64,000 nucleotides of DNA from Cyanobacteria bacterium RI_101 (GCA_016471375.1 WGLZ01000057.1:1-64000), one strand, 5' to 3'. Counted from the stretch's first letter, positions 43,796-53,939 are shown. Notes: generated by a model not told the origin, from the letters alone. Translations and numbers: made by a program.

Positions 43796-45451
43796 ATGTT
43801 TTCTTTTCCCCGCGCCGTTTTTTCCCTTGCTGTGTTCAGTTTGGCTTGGCTCCCCAGCGCCGTTTTTGGAGAAGCGCCGAAGCCTCGCTATAAAACCTTT
43901 CAAGACGGAACTTTCCAGCCGAGGGTGGCGGATCTGCAAGCGCCGGGAGTTTCCCAGGTGTCCTCGGTCTCGGAGTTGCGGGATGTGCAACCCAATGAGT
44001 GGGCCTACGAGGCGCTGAAATCCCTGGTAGAGCGCTACGGCTGTATTGTGGGTTATCCCGACCAGACGTTCCGGGGCAATCGGGCGCTCAGCCGTTGGGA
44101 GTTTGCCGCTGGCTTAAACGCCTGTTTGAATACCCTAGAGCGCCTGATTCAGGAAAATGTGACGGTGTTACAGGCGGATTTGGAGAAGCTGAAAACCCTG
44201 GCCCAACAATTTGAGCAGGAATTAAGCCAACTCGGCGCTCGTCTGGATAATCTGGAGAGCCGCGTCGCCTATTTAGAGGATCATCAGTTTTCAACCACCA
44301 CGAAACTGAACGGCGACGTGATTATGGTTTATTCCGGGGTTTGGGGCGCCGAGCAGGCGGACGGCCCTCCGGATCAGTCTATTCAAAACGGTCAGCCCAC
44401 GGTTAGTTACCGTTCCCGGATGAATTGGGACACCAGCTTTACCGGTCAGGATCAACTGCGGGTCAGGATTCAAACCGCCAACTTTTTCCTCGCTCGGGGC
44501 GGCAGTAACCTGACGGATTTTAATTTTACCGTGGCCAGCGAACCCCTCACGCCTCAGGTGAATAAACTCCAGTACCGTTTCCCGGTCACCGAGCAATTAA
44601 CGGCCTGGATTAACGGCGCCAAAATTACTCTCGACGACGTGGCCGATCCCCTGGCGCCCTTTGCCAGTTCCTTCACCGAAGGGGCGCTCTCCTTCTTCGG
44701 CGCTATTTCCCCCATTTACCTCGCTAGCGATAATACCGGCCCCGGCGGCGGCTTGGCTTACCAGTTCACCCCGGAGTTGAGTCTCGGCGCCTTTTATTCC
44801 GCGGGCAACGGTTTTAAAACCGAATCCGGCAACGGTTTATTCAACGGTCAGTTTGTGACCGGCGCTCAGTTGACCTATCTCCCCAGCGCCGACACAGGAG
44901 TGGGGATCGCTTACACCCGCCAATATATTCCCCAAAATCAATTTAGCCGCTTCGCCGTCCTCGGCTTTACGGGCCTGGCCAACGCCGATAACCCCTTTAG
45001 CTTCGCCAATCGGGAGAACTTCGGCGACGGCAACGCCACCTCCTCCGATAACGTGGCCCTGATCTGGACCTGGCGCCTAGCGCCGGGGTTGAGTTTAGAG
45101 GGTTGGGGCATGTACACCAGCGCCTGGGCCGAAGGGGGAGAACGGGCCGGGGACAGCGCCGATATTTGGAACTGGAAGGTGAGTCTGGCCTTTCCCGACC
45201 TTTTTAAGGAGGGGAACTTGGGCATGATTTCCGTGGGTCAGCCCCCCTACGCCGCCCGCATCAGCAACAATAACGATCTGCCGGATATCACCCCGGCGAC
45301 AACGGATACGCCTTGGTTTGTGGAGAGTTTCTACGTCTTCCAAATTAACCCCAGTATTTCCCTCACGCCGGGGCTGTGGGTGGGCATTAACCCCGCCAAC
45401 GACCGGGCCCCCCTCTGGGTCTGGGCGCTCCGCACCAGTTACAAGTTTTAG
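43796..45451 (+). CDS. Outer-membrane porin with SLH domain (iron-uptake-porin family)
   Basis: A 551-residue protein. A signal peptide (about residues 1-25) is followed by one SLH domain (about 60-115; DVQPNEWAYEALKSLVERYG, CIVGYPDQTFRG) and a short coiled coil (about 120-165). An OprB-like beta barrel ends in an aromatic residue (LRTSYKF), as needed for outer-membrane insertion. This is the standard cyanobacterial porin layout; close relatives are annotated as iron uptake porins, but the transported solute is not shown by sequence. GAGGAG lies eight bases before the ATG. Confidence 0.88.
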   Translation: MFSFPRAVFSLAVFSLAWLPSAVFGEAPKPRYKTFQDGTFQPRVADLQAPGVSQVSSVSELRDVQPNEWAYEALKSLVERYGCIVGYPDQTFRGNRALSRWEFAAGLNACLNTLERLIQENVTVLQADLEKLKTLAQQFEQELSQLGARLDNLESRVAYLEDHQFSTTTKLNGDVIMVYSGVWGAEQADGPPDQSIQNGQPTVSYRSRMNWDTSFTGQDQLRVRIQTANFFLARGGSNLTDFNFTVASEPLTPQVNKLQYRFPVTEQLTAWINGAKITLDDVADPLAPFASSFTEGALSFFGAISPIYLASDNTGPGGGLAYQFTPELSLGAFYSAGNGFKTESGNGLFNGQFVTGAQLTYLPSADTGVGIAYTRQYIPQNQFSRFAVLGFTGLANADNPFSFANRENFGDGNATSSDNVALIWTWRLAPGLSLEGWGMYTSAWAEGGERAGDSADIWNWKVSLAFPDLFKEGNLGMISVGQPPYAARISNNNDLPDITPATTDTPWFVESFYVFQINPSISLTPGLWVGINPANDRAPLWVWALRTSYKF

Positions 45452-45620
45452 AGGCGGTTGAGGGCGTTCCTCAGGCTCTGCGGGCGTTGCGCGCCGAGAA
45501 CTCCTCGGCGCTCCCCTCTGGGAACCGCCGCCCTCGCCGCCCCTTGGGCTATAATCCCCCCAGAATCCTAACCGCTTGATCTGATTCAATCGGTTTTCAG
45601 TAAGGCAAGAGAATTGACCT

Positions 45621-46400
45621 ATGGCCCAGCGTTTTGTACGGGTGCAAGCCGTCTCCGGGGAAATCCTCTACGGCGCTCTTGAGGCGAACCGGCAGGTGGA
45701 GGTCTGGGAACGAGCGCCCTGGTTGGGGGGTAAAGCCTCCTCCCGACGACTGGCGGAAACGGAGTATCACCTGCTTCCGCCCTGCTTACCCTCCAAGATT
45801 ATCGCCGTAGGTCGCAACTACTCCGCCCACGCCGCCGAGTTGGGCAACGAAGTCCCCCCGGAGCCTCTCCTTTTTCTCAAGCCGCCTTCGGCGCTGGCCG
45901 CGCCCCAGCAGATTATCCCTTACCCCGCTCAATCTCGACGGGTGGACTATGAAGGGGAATTGGCCCTGATTATCGGCGCCGAGACGAAGAACTGTAGCGA
46001 AGAGCAGGCGACGAGTCGAATTTGGGGCTACACCATCGCCAACGATATTACCGCTCGGGATCTCCAGCGCCAAGATAGCCAATGGACTCGGGCGAAGGGT
46101 TTTGACGGGTTTTGCCCCTTAGGCCCCTGGGCGGCGCGGCAAATTTCCCTAGACGCCCGTTTGGAAACCTGGATCAACGACGAGCCGGCGCCGCGGCAGT
46201 CGGCCCAACTAAACGAGATGATTTTTAAACCGGCGGTGTTGGTGTCCTATATTTCCCACATTATGACCCTCTGGCCGGGAGACGCGATCCTCACCGGCAC
46301 CCCCGCCGGTATTGGCGAATTGCGGCCCGGCGACCGGGTTCGGGTCAAAATCGAGGGCATTGGCGAATTGGAAAATAGTCTTGGAGAGTTAAAGCGATGA
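45621..46400 (+). CDS. Fumarylacetoacetate-hydrolase family protein
   Basis: A 259-residue metal-dependent enzyme of the FAH superfamily (hydrolysis or decarboxylation of oxo-acids). The family pattern is IIAVGRNYSAHAAELGNEVP, the metal residues in VDYEGELALIIG, NDITARDLQ and GDAILTGTPAGIGELRPGDRV. Substrate unknown; many relatives act on acylpyruvates or oxaloacetate. The stop overlaps the gltS start (ATGA), so the two are translationally coupled. Confidence 0.88.
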   Translation: MAQRFVRVQAVSGEILYGALEANRQVEVWERAPWLGGKASSRRLAETEYHLLPPCLPSKIIAVGRNYSAHAAELGNEVPPEPLLFLKPPSALAAPQQIIPYPAQSRRVDYEGELALIIGAETKNCSEEQATSRIWGYTIANDITARDLQRQDSQWTRAKGFDGFCPLGPWAARQISLDARLETWINDEPAPRQSAQLNEMIFKPAVLVSYISHIMTLWPGDAILTGTPAGIGELRPGDRVRVKIEGIGELENSLGELKR

Positions 46401-47605
46401 ATACGTTGCAATTGGATCTGCGTCAAACTATCATTTTGGCAATTTTAGTCCTTTATTTAGGGAAATTTCTCACCAAACGGATTTCTTTTTTACAAACCTT
46501 TAACATTCCCGACGCCGTTTCTGGGGGCGTCATCGCCTCTCTTTTTTTTGGCGCTTATTATCTTCTTTTTGGTTCCCAAATTCTCTTTGATTTAGGCGTC
46601 AGGGACGCTTTTTTAATTATCTTTTTCACCACCCTAGGGCTGTCCTCTCGACTAGACGTTCTCTTAAAAGGCGGCAAACCCCTACTGATTCTCCTCGGAA
46701 CGGCGGTTGTCTTTTTAATCGCCCAAAATCTAACGGGAATCCTAGCGGCGGCGGCGCTGGGCTTAAAACTCCCCTTTGGTCTGCTGGCCGGGTCGATTTC
46801 CCTCAGTGGCGGCCACGGCACCACTATCGCTTGGTCTCCCATTTTTCAAGCGGATTACGGGATTGAGAACGCTTCGGAAATTGGTCTGGCTAGCGCCACT
46901 TTTGGTCTCGTCTTTGGCGGCGTTATCGGCGGCCCCTTAGCTAAGTTTTTAATCCTCAAATACCAACTCCAGCCTGACGAGGGAGATCAGGATCTCTCCA
47001 TTAGTATTCGAGCCGATCAAGACGACGTGCAAATTGATTATTTGACCCTGCTAAACGCTATTTTAGTCATCGCCGTAGCTATTGGTTTAGGGTTTGAAAT
47101 TCATCGAATTTTAGTCGATTTTGGCCTGCGGTTACCGCCCTTTGTCACCTGTTTACTGGCCGGCATCGCTTTAACCAACACCCTACCTCTACTGTTTCGG
47201 GGCCTGAAGTGGCCGGGGGGAACCGCCTCGTTGGCGCTGATCGCCGACGTCTGTCTGGGTCTCTTTTTAGCGATTTCCCTGATGAGTTTACAGTTGTGGA
47301 CCTTGGCGGATATGGGCTGGGCCATCGCGTTGATTCTGGCGCTTCAACTCTTGTTGTCCATTATTTACACCCTGGTTTTTGTGTTTCCTTTGATGGGGAA
47401 AAACTACACGGCGGCGGTGGTTTCCGCGGGTTATTCCGGGCTGACCCTCGGCGCCACGCCAACGGCTATCGCCAATATGACGGCGGTGACGGAACAATTC
47501 GGCGCCGCTCCCCAGGCTTTTATCATCGTTCCCCTCGTCGGCGCTTTTTTTATCGATTTGGCTAACGCTTTAGTCATTCAACGGTTTTTAACGGCGCTGG
47601 GCTGA
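46397..47605 (+). CDS. gltS: Sodium/glutamate symporter GltS
   Basis: A 402-residue polytopic carrier with about 10-12 hydrophobic segments. The two inverted Gly-rich reentrant regions typical of GltS are visible: SLSGGHGTTIAW in the first half and SAGYSGLTLGATPTAIANMT in the second. It imports glutamate with sodium; GltS contributes to glutamate uptake in Synechocystis. Its ATG overlaps the preceding FAH-family stop. Confidence 0.92.
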   Translation: MNTLQLDLRQTIILAILVLYLGKFLTKRISFLQTFNIPDAVSGGVIASLFFGAYYLLFGSQILFDLGVRDAFLIIFFTTLGLSSRLDVLLKGGKPLLILLGTAVVFLIAQNLTGILAAAALGLKLPFGLLAGSISLSGGHGTTIAWSPIFQADYGIENASEIGLASATFGLVFGGVIGGPLAKFLILKYQLQPDEGDQDLSISIRADQDDVQIDYLTLLNAILVIAVAIGLGFEIHRILVDFGLRLPPFVTCLLAGIALTNTLPLLFRGLKWPGGTASLALIADVCLGLFLAISLMSLQLWTLADMGWAIALILALQLLLSIIYTLVFVFPLMGKNYTAAVVSAGYSGLTLGATPTAIANMTAVTEQFGAAPQAFIIVPLVGAFFIDLANALVIQRFLTALG

Positions 47606-48017
47606 TTGTCTCAGTCGATTGTCTAAATCGAGATGAGCCGAATCCCTCCCGTTGAGTTTGGCGCTTATGGCCCATTTCAAGTCCGAAGCGCGCCAGGGCG
47701 TGACTGAGGGGAGAATACCTCATAGGGGGTACAGTAATCAAGAGATTTACGGGGACGATGGTTGAGTAAATTTGTTGCGTGTGATACTTCAGACTGTTTG
47801 ACTAGTTTGAAGTTTGTACCTTCAAGAAAGAGCCGTATTGAGCTTGGTTATCGAGACTGTCGAAGTAGGGGCTAGGGGGGATAAACCCAGAGCGCCGGTC
47901 GAGAAATCCCCCTTAAAAAGGGGGCCCAAGAACCAATGGGAAAATGAGCGCCCTTCGACGCCGCTATCCACAAAGACCGCCTAAATCAACACGCCGTCGG
48001 CGATATTGCCAGCGCCG
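47606..48017. other. Gap between gltS and the CHAT gene
   Basis: 412 bases with no recognised gene. Contains TCGAGACTGTCGAAG (47852-47866) and a CCCCCTTAAAAAGGGGG palindrome (about 47910-47926). From about 47949 a plus-strand frame (FDAAIHKDRLNQHAVGDIAS) looks coding but has no start and runs antisense into the CHAT gene end. Confidence 0.4.
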
Positions 48018-50795
48018 TTAAAGCCAATTACCCACTAGCACGAAGGGCGCCCAATAGTAGGGATGATTGAACTGTTCCGATTTGAGCAGCGCCGCCTGAG
48101 ATTGACGGAGCGCCTCGGCTTTACTGACCTGGGATTGGCGTAAAGCCCGGTAAAAATCCGTCATCAGGTCGGCGGTGGATTCGTCAAAAACCCGCCAGAG
48201 GGTGGCCACGGTGCTCCGAGCGCCGGAACGGAGGGCGACGCCCGCTAGGCCGAGGGGCGCTTGGTTGTCGCCGGTGGCGGTTTGGCAGGCGCTCAGGGTC
48301 AGCAATTCCAATGGCGCCTGGGTTAAATCCCCCCGCTCCCGCAGGAGTTGATCCAGTTCCTTAACGTTAATTTTTTTATCCCAGGCGAGGAGAAAGGTGT
48401 CCTCGGATTTAGAGGAAAAGAGGCCGTGGGTAGCCAAGTGGACGACGGGAAAAGGGGTTTGGCGCAGTTCCGCCTGCAAGCGCCCGGCGGTAAAGTCCTC
48501 ATTAAAAAGCACCTGGGTCGCGGAGGACTGGGAAATTTCCGCCACCTCCGTTTTTACCTCCGGGATGGGGTCAAAGTCCGGGTGATTTTGGGTGTTCTCC
48601 AGTCCGCCAATCAGAATCGAGAGGCTTTCGGCGCTGAGCGCCCGGGGGCTGAGGAGTTGCAGTCCGGGGGTAAAGGCGATGGCGTATTTTTCTACTAAAA
48701 AACGCCGGCCATCGTGGAGCGCCGCTAGGGGAACGCCCCGGAGAGAGCCGTCCATGACAAAGACGAGGGTTTGGATCTGACGGCGCTGGAGCGCCGGGGC
48801 AAAGGGAGCGATGAGCCATTGGTACAATTGCTGGCTATAGCGGAGATTGAGGCGCTGGCGGTAAGCCGGGTCGAAAATATTGATCAGCATTTCGTCCACC
48901 ACCGCCTGAAGCGCCTGCTGGGCGGATTGTCCCTGACGGGGATCGCCCAGGGGAACGCTGTGGTAAGTCAGGGGTTGCTCCGGTAGGGAGAGGATCACCG
49001 CCAAGCGATCCGGCAGGGTGGTGGCGTAAATCACCGCCGCTTTGGGGTCGATGGTCTCAATGGATTGGGGGTTGGCCTCTAGACAGGCTTCCTGGAAAAA
49101 GTTGTTCAATTCCGCCAACTGGAGGGATTCGAGAATATCTCGGGAGCGCCGAAGATTCTCCTGACTCGGATTCGCCTCTAGAAGCAACAGGGCCACCAAT
49201 TCCCGATAGACCGGCTCCACCCGTTCCCGGAAACCGAACTGAAGATCCGGCGGGGTCGCGGCCAACTCCTGCCGCAGGGATTCCAGACTGGCGTAGGCGG
49301 CGTCATAGGCGGCCAGGGCCCGGTCGGTTTGCCCCTGCGCTCGGGCGAAACGTCCCAACTGCCACTGCCAGAGGTAGCTCAATTCCGGGTTTTGGTAGGC
49401 GGTAATGGGGGCAACGGCTCGCTCCGTCGCGGCCAGCGCCGCTTCCCCTTGACCCTGCCGGGCCAGCCAGGCGCCTTCGTAGCCCCAGACATTGGACAAC
49501 AGCGCCGGATCGCCGAGGGCAGACGCCTCCCGCTTGGCTTGATCCAGCAGACGCCGACTCCGTTCCGGGGTTAAAAACGGCGCAAAGGCGGCTTGGTATT
49601 GACGGCGCTCTTCGGCGCTGGGGAGGGGACAGGATTGGAGGAGGGGAGATTGAGAGATGAGGGGCCGGGGATTAAAGCCCTGCTCCAGACAGAGTAAAGT
49701 TTGGGTCAACTTGAGACGACTGGTGGTCGCGCCGCGACCGGGGGGCAGTTGCTCGACGTCCTGTTCCAGCGCCGTCAGGAGGGGCGGAAGGCTGGGCCAT
49801 TGCCGCAGTTGGGCCAGCAGTTGCCCGCGATTAAACCGAGCCTGGTGTTGACCCGATAGCCCTGGCGCCAAGGTTTCCGCCTCTTGGTAACAGGTTAGGG
49901 CCTGTCGGTAGAGGCTAAAGGTTCCTAGCCCTGAAGATAACGGCGCTGAACAGGCCCGATCCGGGGCCGGCAAACGGGGAGTTTGGCGCTCCGCCGGGGT
50001 CAGTTGGCGGTTGGCCAGCGCCTTGAGAACGTTGCCTTGATTGAGGCGAATTTCCGCTTTTTGGGCAGGGTTTTCGCTTAAACGATCCGCCGCCAGGAGA
50101 ACTTGCCAGGCGGACTCCAGCCGTCCCATCTGCCGTTGGGTCGCGCCTAACGCGAGGAGAAGCGGCGCTTGTTCCGGCGCCTTTAAACTTTCCAGTTGAG
50201 CGGCGCTGATTTGGCAATCCTTGGGGGGGAGTTCTAGGCCGGTTAAGAGCGCGTTACAGGCTCGGGGGTACATTCCCAGCGCTTGGTAGGCTTCCGCCTG
50301 TTGCCGTTGGAGATCAAGACGGGTTTCTAAATCCGGTTTTCCCAAGGTTTCGGCGCTTTGCCAAGTCGCCAGCGCCGCCTGGGGAGCGCCCTGTCGCAGT
50401 TGTAATTGTCCTTGGATTATTAAGGCTTGAGCGAGTAAGCGCTCCCGTTCCGGAGAAGGGGTTTGGGCCGTTAAGACCCGACGACTTTCCTCAATGGCTT
50501 GGCTTGCGGCTTGCCAATCCCCCAGTTGTTGGTAAGTTAACGCTAAATTACTGAGGGCCATGCCTTGGTTTAAAACATCCTTCTCCCCCGCAAACCGCTC
50601 CGCTAACCCCCGCCAGAGGGGGAGCGCCCCTTGAAAATCCCCGGCTTGATAGAGCGCCTGGGCTTGACTCAAGGGCGGCTGAGCTTGGAGGGGGCTGACG
50701 GCGCTCCAGCCCAGGGTCAGGCAAAAACCGAGGAGCAGACCCCAAAACCAAGGGAATTTCCGGGAAAAGGTAGAGAGCGGGAGAGGAACTTTCAT
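48018..50795 (-). CDS. TPR-CHAT caspase-like protease, membrane-anchored or exported
   Basis: A 925-residue protein. An N-terminal hydrophobic segment (about 15-38) ending in LQAQPP is a signal peptide or anchor. Several hundred residues of TPR-like helical repeats follow (for example ALSNLALTYQQLGDWQAASQ). The C-terminal CHAT domain has the catalytic pair His790 (VHLATHGLFS) and Cys837 (TLSACQTATGD). CHAT proteins are caspase/separase-like cysteine proteases; cyanobacteria have many with unknown targets. The TPR part probably binds the target or regulator. Single gene, no obvious operon partner. Confidence 0.88.
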   Translation of the reverse strand: MKVPLPLSTFSRKFPWFWGLLLGFCLTLGWSAVSPLQAQPPLSQAQALYQAGDFQGALPLWRGLAERFAGEKDVLNQGMALSNLALTYQQLGDWQAASQAIEESRRVLTAQTPSPERERLLAQALIIQGQLQLRQGAPQAALATWQSAETLGKPDLETRLDLQRQQAEAYQALGMYPRACNALLTGLELPPKDCQISAAQLESLKAPEQAPLLLALGATQRQMGRLESAWQVLLAADRLSENPAQKAEIRLNQGNVLKALANRQLTPAERQTPRLPAPDRACSAPLSSGLGTFSLYRQALTCYQEAETLAPGLSGQHQARFNRGQLLAQLRQWPSLPPLLTALEQDVEQLPPGRGATTSRLKLTQTLLCLEQGFNPRPLISQSPLLQSCPLPSAEERRQYQAAFAPFLTPERSRRLLDQAKREASALGDPALLSNVWGYEGAWLARQGQGEAALAATERAVAPITAYQNPELSYLWQWQLGRFARAQGQTDRALAAYDAAYASLESLRQELAATPPDLQFGFRERVEPVYRELVALLLLEANPSQENLRRSRDILESLQLAELNNFFQEACLEANPQSIETIDPKAAVIYATTLPDRLAVILSLPEQPLTYHSVPLGDPRQGQSAQQALQAVVDEMLINIFDPAYRQRLNLRYSQQLYQWLIAPFAPALQRRQIQTLVFVMDGSLRGVPLAALHDGRRFLVEKYAIAFTPGLQLLSPRALSAESLSILIGGLENTQNHPDFDPIPEVKTEVAEISQSSATQVLFNEDFTAGRLQAELRQTPFPVVHLATHGLFSSKSEDTFLLAWDKKINVKELDQLLRERGDLTQAPLELLTLSACQTATGDNQAPLGLAGVALRSGARSTVATLWRVFDESTADLMTDFYRALRQSQVSKAEALRQSQAALLKSEQFNHPYYWAPFVLVGNWL

Positions 50796-50964
50796 GGCGG
50801 CTAGGGAAAGTAAGGCGGAAAAGCGGGTTCGGCCGGGTTGAGCGGAGTCTTTGGCGTTAAAGATATAATTGACAGCGGGCGTCGCGAGCGCCGTCTTTAG
50901 TCCCCCAGTTTAACTGACTTATATTTAACTTACTATTTAAACATTGACGGAGAAGCTCAACGCT

Positions 50965-51573
50965 ATGGGATCTGCAAACTCGGCCAACTTCTCGCGGGAA
51001 CTGAAAACCCAAGCCCTGATTCTCGGGAGCTTCGCGGGGATTTTTTGGCTTCTGGAAATTCTCGACGTCTTTGTTTTTCACCACAGTCTCGACCGCTTCG
51101 GCATTCAGCCCCACAGTCTAGTCGGTCTGCGGGGCATTCTCTTCGCGCCCTTCCTCCACGGCGGTTTCCTCCACTTGATGGCCAATACCGTTCCTTTTTT
51201 AGTCCTGGGCTGGTTCGTGATGCTCCAGGAAACCAGCGATTTTTGGATTGTGACGGCGCTGACCATGCTGGTGGGGGGCTTGGGCACCTGGCTCTTTGGC
51301 GGCGCCGGCTCGGTTCATGTGGGCGCCAGTATTTTAATCTTTGGCTATTTAGGCTTTTTGCTCTTCCGGGGCTTTTTCCAGCGCAATCTCCCTTCCATCG
51401 CCCTGTCCATGGCGGCGCTCTTTCTCTATGGCGGGGCGCTCTGGGGGGTTCTGCCCCTGCAAGCGGGGGTGTCCTGGCAGGGGCATCTCTTTGGTTTTCT
51501 GGGCGGCGTCTGGGCGGCCCAGTTGATCGCCAAGGAAAAACGCTTTTACAGCGACTCCTCAAAGCGCCGATAG
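50965..51573 (+). CDS. Rhomboid-family intramembrane serine protease
   Basis: A 202-residue protein with about six hydrophobic segments. The family HxxxHxxxN region is FLHGGFLHLMANT. The catalytic Ser would be S122 in VHVGASILIFGYLG and the His H174 in SWQGHLFGFLGG. The usual GASG is GASI here, a small deviation. A frame from a TTG at 50944 adds seven residues; ATG 50965 is preferred because GGAG lies upstream. The last 28 bp overlap the convergent thiO. Confidence 0.82.
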   Translation: MGSANSANFSRELKTQALILGSFAGIFWLLEILDVFVFHHSLDRFGIQPHSLVGLRGILFAPFLHGGFLHLMANTVPFLVLGWFVMLQETSDFWIVTALTMLVGGLGTWLFGGAGSVHVGASILIFGYLGFLLFRGFFQRNLPSIALSMAALFLYGGALWGVLPLQAGVSWQGHLFGFLGGVWAAQLIAKEKRFYSDSSKRR

Positions 51574-52628
51574 GAAAAGGCTTCCAGTAAGGGATCGGAT
51601 TGGCCCGCCGTCAACCAGTCCGCCAATAACCGGGCCGTGACCGGCGCTAGTAAAACGCCGTTGCGGTAATGGCCCGTCGCTAGGGTTAAATTCTCCCAGG
51701 GGCCGGGGCCTAGGAGAGGGCCTTCGTCCAGGGTTCCAGGACGGAAACCCCACCAGATTTCTTGCAATGGCCAGCAAGCGAGACCGGGATATAACCGCGT
51801 GGCCCGCTCCAAAAGGGTCTGAACCCCCTGGGGCGTATTATAAGCGCTCCAGTTCCCGACTTCCACGGTGGCGCCGATAATTAAACGCCCGTCCCTTCTA
51901 GGCGCCAGATAAGTGCCGGGGCCAAAGAGAACCCGCTCTAGGGGAAAGGCGCCGTTTGCCTGGGGCGGCATCTGTAGGGACAGCATTTCTCCCTTCACCG
52001 GAAACACCGGCAGGGGCAAGAGTTCCGACGCCCAGGCGCCGCTGGCTAAGACATAGTTTTGGGCCAAAAACATTCCGGCGTCGGTTTCCACCCCCTCCAA
52101 AATTTCCCCCCGAAGAGACAGCGCCGTTACCGCGACCCCCGCCTGTACGTTCACCCCTAGGCGCTCCGCCGCCCTGTGGAGAACCGTCATCAAGCGCCGA
52201 TTATCCACCTGCCCGTCCTCCGGGCGCCACCAGGCTCCGACCACCTCTGGCCCCAGACCGGGTTGGAAGGCGCGGAGGGCCTCCCCCTCTAGCCAATTCT
52301 CCTGATTTAACCTAACGTCTGGCGTCTCAAACACCGGCGCGAGAATGCCGCAGGGCCAATAACCGGCGCTGAGATTTGTTAAACGCTCCAGCTTGCCGAT
52401 CCACTCTGGGTAAAGCGCCCGGGAGCGGAGACCCAGGGATAAAAGCGGCCCCTCCGGCAATTGCTCCGCCTCCGGCGCCAACATCCCCGCCGCCGCCAGC
52501 GCCGCGGCTTCCTGGGGCTTGCGACTGAGGACTGTGACGTCTTGACCCCGGAGTCGCAGTTCCGCGGCCAGAGCTAGCCCGATAACCCCGCCGCCAATGA
52601 TGACCGTATCGCCGATATTCCGCTTCAT
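51546..52628 (-). CDS. thiO: Glycine oxidase ThiO
   Basis: A 360-residue FAD-dependent amino-acid oxidase of the DAO family. It makes iminoglycine (dehydroglycine) for the thiazole part of thiamine. The FAD motif is VIIGGGVIGLALAAELRLRG, the C-terminal substrate/FAD region WWGFRPGTLDEGPLLGPGP, then LATGHYRNGVLLAP. In many cyanobacteria ThiO is fused to ThiG; here it stands alone. The ATG at 52628 is used rather than a TTG eight codons upstream. It overlaps the rhomboid 3' end. Confidence 0.88.
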   Translation of the reverse strand: MKRNIGDTVIIGGGVIGLALAAELRLRGQDVTVLSRKPQEAAALAAAGMLAPEAEQLPEGPLLSLGLRSRALYPEWIGKLERLTNLSAGYWPCGILAPVFETPDVRLNQENWLEGEALRAFQPGLGPEVVGAWWRPEDGQVDNRRLMTVLHRAAERLGVNVQAGVAVTALSLRGEILEGVETDAGMFLAQNYVLASGAWASELLPLPVFPVKGEMLSLQMPPQANGAFPLERVLFGPGTYLAPRRDGRLIIGATVEVGNWSAYNTPQGVQTLLERATRLYPGLACWPLQEIWWGFRPGTLDEGPLLGPGPWENLTLATGHYRNGVLLAPVTARLLADWLTAGQSDPLLEAFSYRRFEESL

Positions 52629-52733
52629 GGCCGTTAACCGAACCCCCGCCAAAAAGATCTTTTCCCGGCCGGGGCCTGTCGATCCCTTCTCAGGCTAAAC
52701 TACAAAGATGATTATGAGATTTATGTTGATATT

Positions 52734-53219
52734 ATGAGTGTAATTAGTCAAGTTATTCTCAAGTCCGACGATGAACTTCGTTACCCCAGTAGCGGAGAAC
52801 TCAAGGGCATCCGGGAGTTCCTGAAGTCTGGTCAACAGCGCATCTCCATCGCCGAAACGCTGGCGGAGAATGAAAAGAAAATTGTTGATCAAGCCCAGAA
52901 GCAACTCTTTAAAAAGCGCCCCGACTACCGAGCGCCGGGGGGCAACGCCTACGGTCAGAAGCAATATAGCCAATGCCTGCGGGACTACGGCTGGTATTTG
53001 CGTCTGGTGACCTACGGCGTCCTGGCGGGCGATAAAGAACCCATTGAAAAAATCGGTTTAGTGGGAGTCAAAGAAATGTACAACTCCCTCAACGTCCCCG
53101 TCCCCGGCATGGTGGAAGCCATTCAATGCCTGAAAGAGGCGGCGCTGGGCGCCCTCGGCGCCGAGGAAGCCAAGGAGGCGGCGCCCTATTTCGACTACAT
53201 TATCCAATCCCTCTCCTAA
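52734..53219 (+). CDS. apcD: Allophycocyanin B alpha subunit ApcD
   Basis: A 161-residue phycobiliprotein, a terminal emitter of the phycobilisome core that passes energy to photosystem I or II. The phycocyanobilin attachment Cys is C81 in [28 protein letters not shown] at the start and [15 protein letters not shown] near the end fit ApcD rather than ApcA or ApcB. Full length and monocistronic, as usual for apcD. Confidence 0.93.
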   Translation: MSVISQVILKSDDELRYPSSGELKGIREFLKSGQQRISIAETLAENEKKIVDQAQKQLFKKRPDYRAPGGNAYGQKQYSQCLRDYGWYLRLVTYGVLAGDKEPIEKIGLVGVKEMYNSLNVPVPGMVEAIQCLKEAALGALGAEEAKEAAPYFDYIIQSLS

Positions 53220-53259
53220 CCCCTGCCGTGTACACAGGTCTCTGTTAAAGACCTGTTTT

Positions 53260-53342
53260 GGCGTTTGATCCCCCTAAATCCCCCTTTGCAAGGGGGACTT
53301 TAAAGCCGGTTCCCCCCTTTCCAAGGGGGGCTAGGGGGGATA
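53260..53342. repeat. C/G-rich palindromic repeats after apcD
   Basis: CCCCCTTTGCAAGGGGG (about 53281-53297) and CCCCCCTTTCCAAGGGGGG (about 53312-53330) lie in tandem, framed by GATCCCCCTAAAT and GGGGGGATA. The first can form a hairpin downstream of apcD. Confidence 0.6.
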
Positions 53343-53435
53343 CCGACACTTGTATATATACGTCGTAGCTCCTAACCGGAGGGAAACGGTAGGATGGGAG
53401 CAAGCCGTCAGCTTATTCCGCGGAGCGTCTGAGTT

Positions 53436-53939
53436 ATGCTGTGGTTCCGGTTTCTCCCCCTGCTTTCTTTATTTTTCCTCGTCCTCTCCTACGCCATTTT
53501 TGGCTGGAATGTGGCTTCCGCCAGCACCCTCTGGAGCGAGACTGTTCTGGCTCAGTTTCAAAATTGGGAATTTGGACTCAAGGAAGAAGGAATTATGGCG
53601 CTGATTCACGCCTTGGCCCTGATCGCCATTGTCCTGACATCCTTGGCCTTAACGGCGCCGGTTTCCCTGATGACCTTTTTTGTGGGCAGTTGGGTCAAGT
53701 CTTTCGGCCAGTCCATCCTTTCCATGGTGATCTGGTCGCTTTTATTTGTCCTAATTCTGCGCTGGTTTAACTATTTCGCCGAATTTCTAGTTTTGCTCTG
53801 CTCCGCCATTTTGGGGCGAATTCAACTGCGGGAAGCGGGTTTCGGCAAATTGCCCGCTTTGCTGACGTTAACGGCGCTCTGTTTAGCTAGCTTTGGCGTC
53901 GGCGCCTATAGTTATTACCGTTGGAACGCCGTAATTTAG
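53436..53939 (+). CDS. Conserved-looking integral membrane protein of unknown function
   Basis: A 167-residue protein with about four transmembrane segments: residues about 5-28, 55-80, 88-120 (SMVIWSLLFVLILRWF) and 135-160 (LLTLTALCLASFGVGAYSYY). No family recognised. GGAG lies upstream of the ATG. Followed 23 bp later by a TPR-like membrane protein, so the two may form an operon. Confidence 0.7.
   Translation: MLWFRFLPLLSLFFLVLSYAIFGWNVASASTLWSETVLAQFQNWEFGLKEEGIMALIHALALIAIVLTSLALTAPVSLMTFFVGSWVKSFGQSILSMVIWSLLFVLILRWFNYFAEFLVLLCSAILGRIQLREAGFGKLPALLTLTALCLASFGVGAYSYYRWNAVI

Noticed and set aside
47949-48067. Plus-strand stretch FDAAIHKDRLNQHAVGDIAS
   Set aside because: No start codon and it runs antisense into the end of the CHAT gene; could be the shadow of a GC-rich gene end or a tiny remnant.
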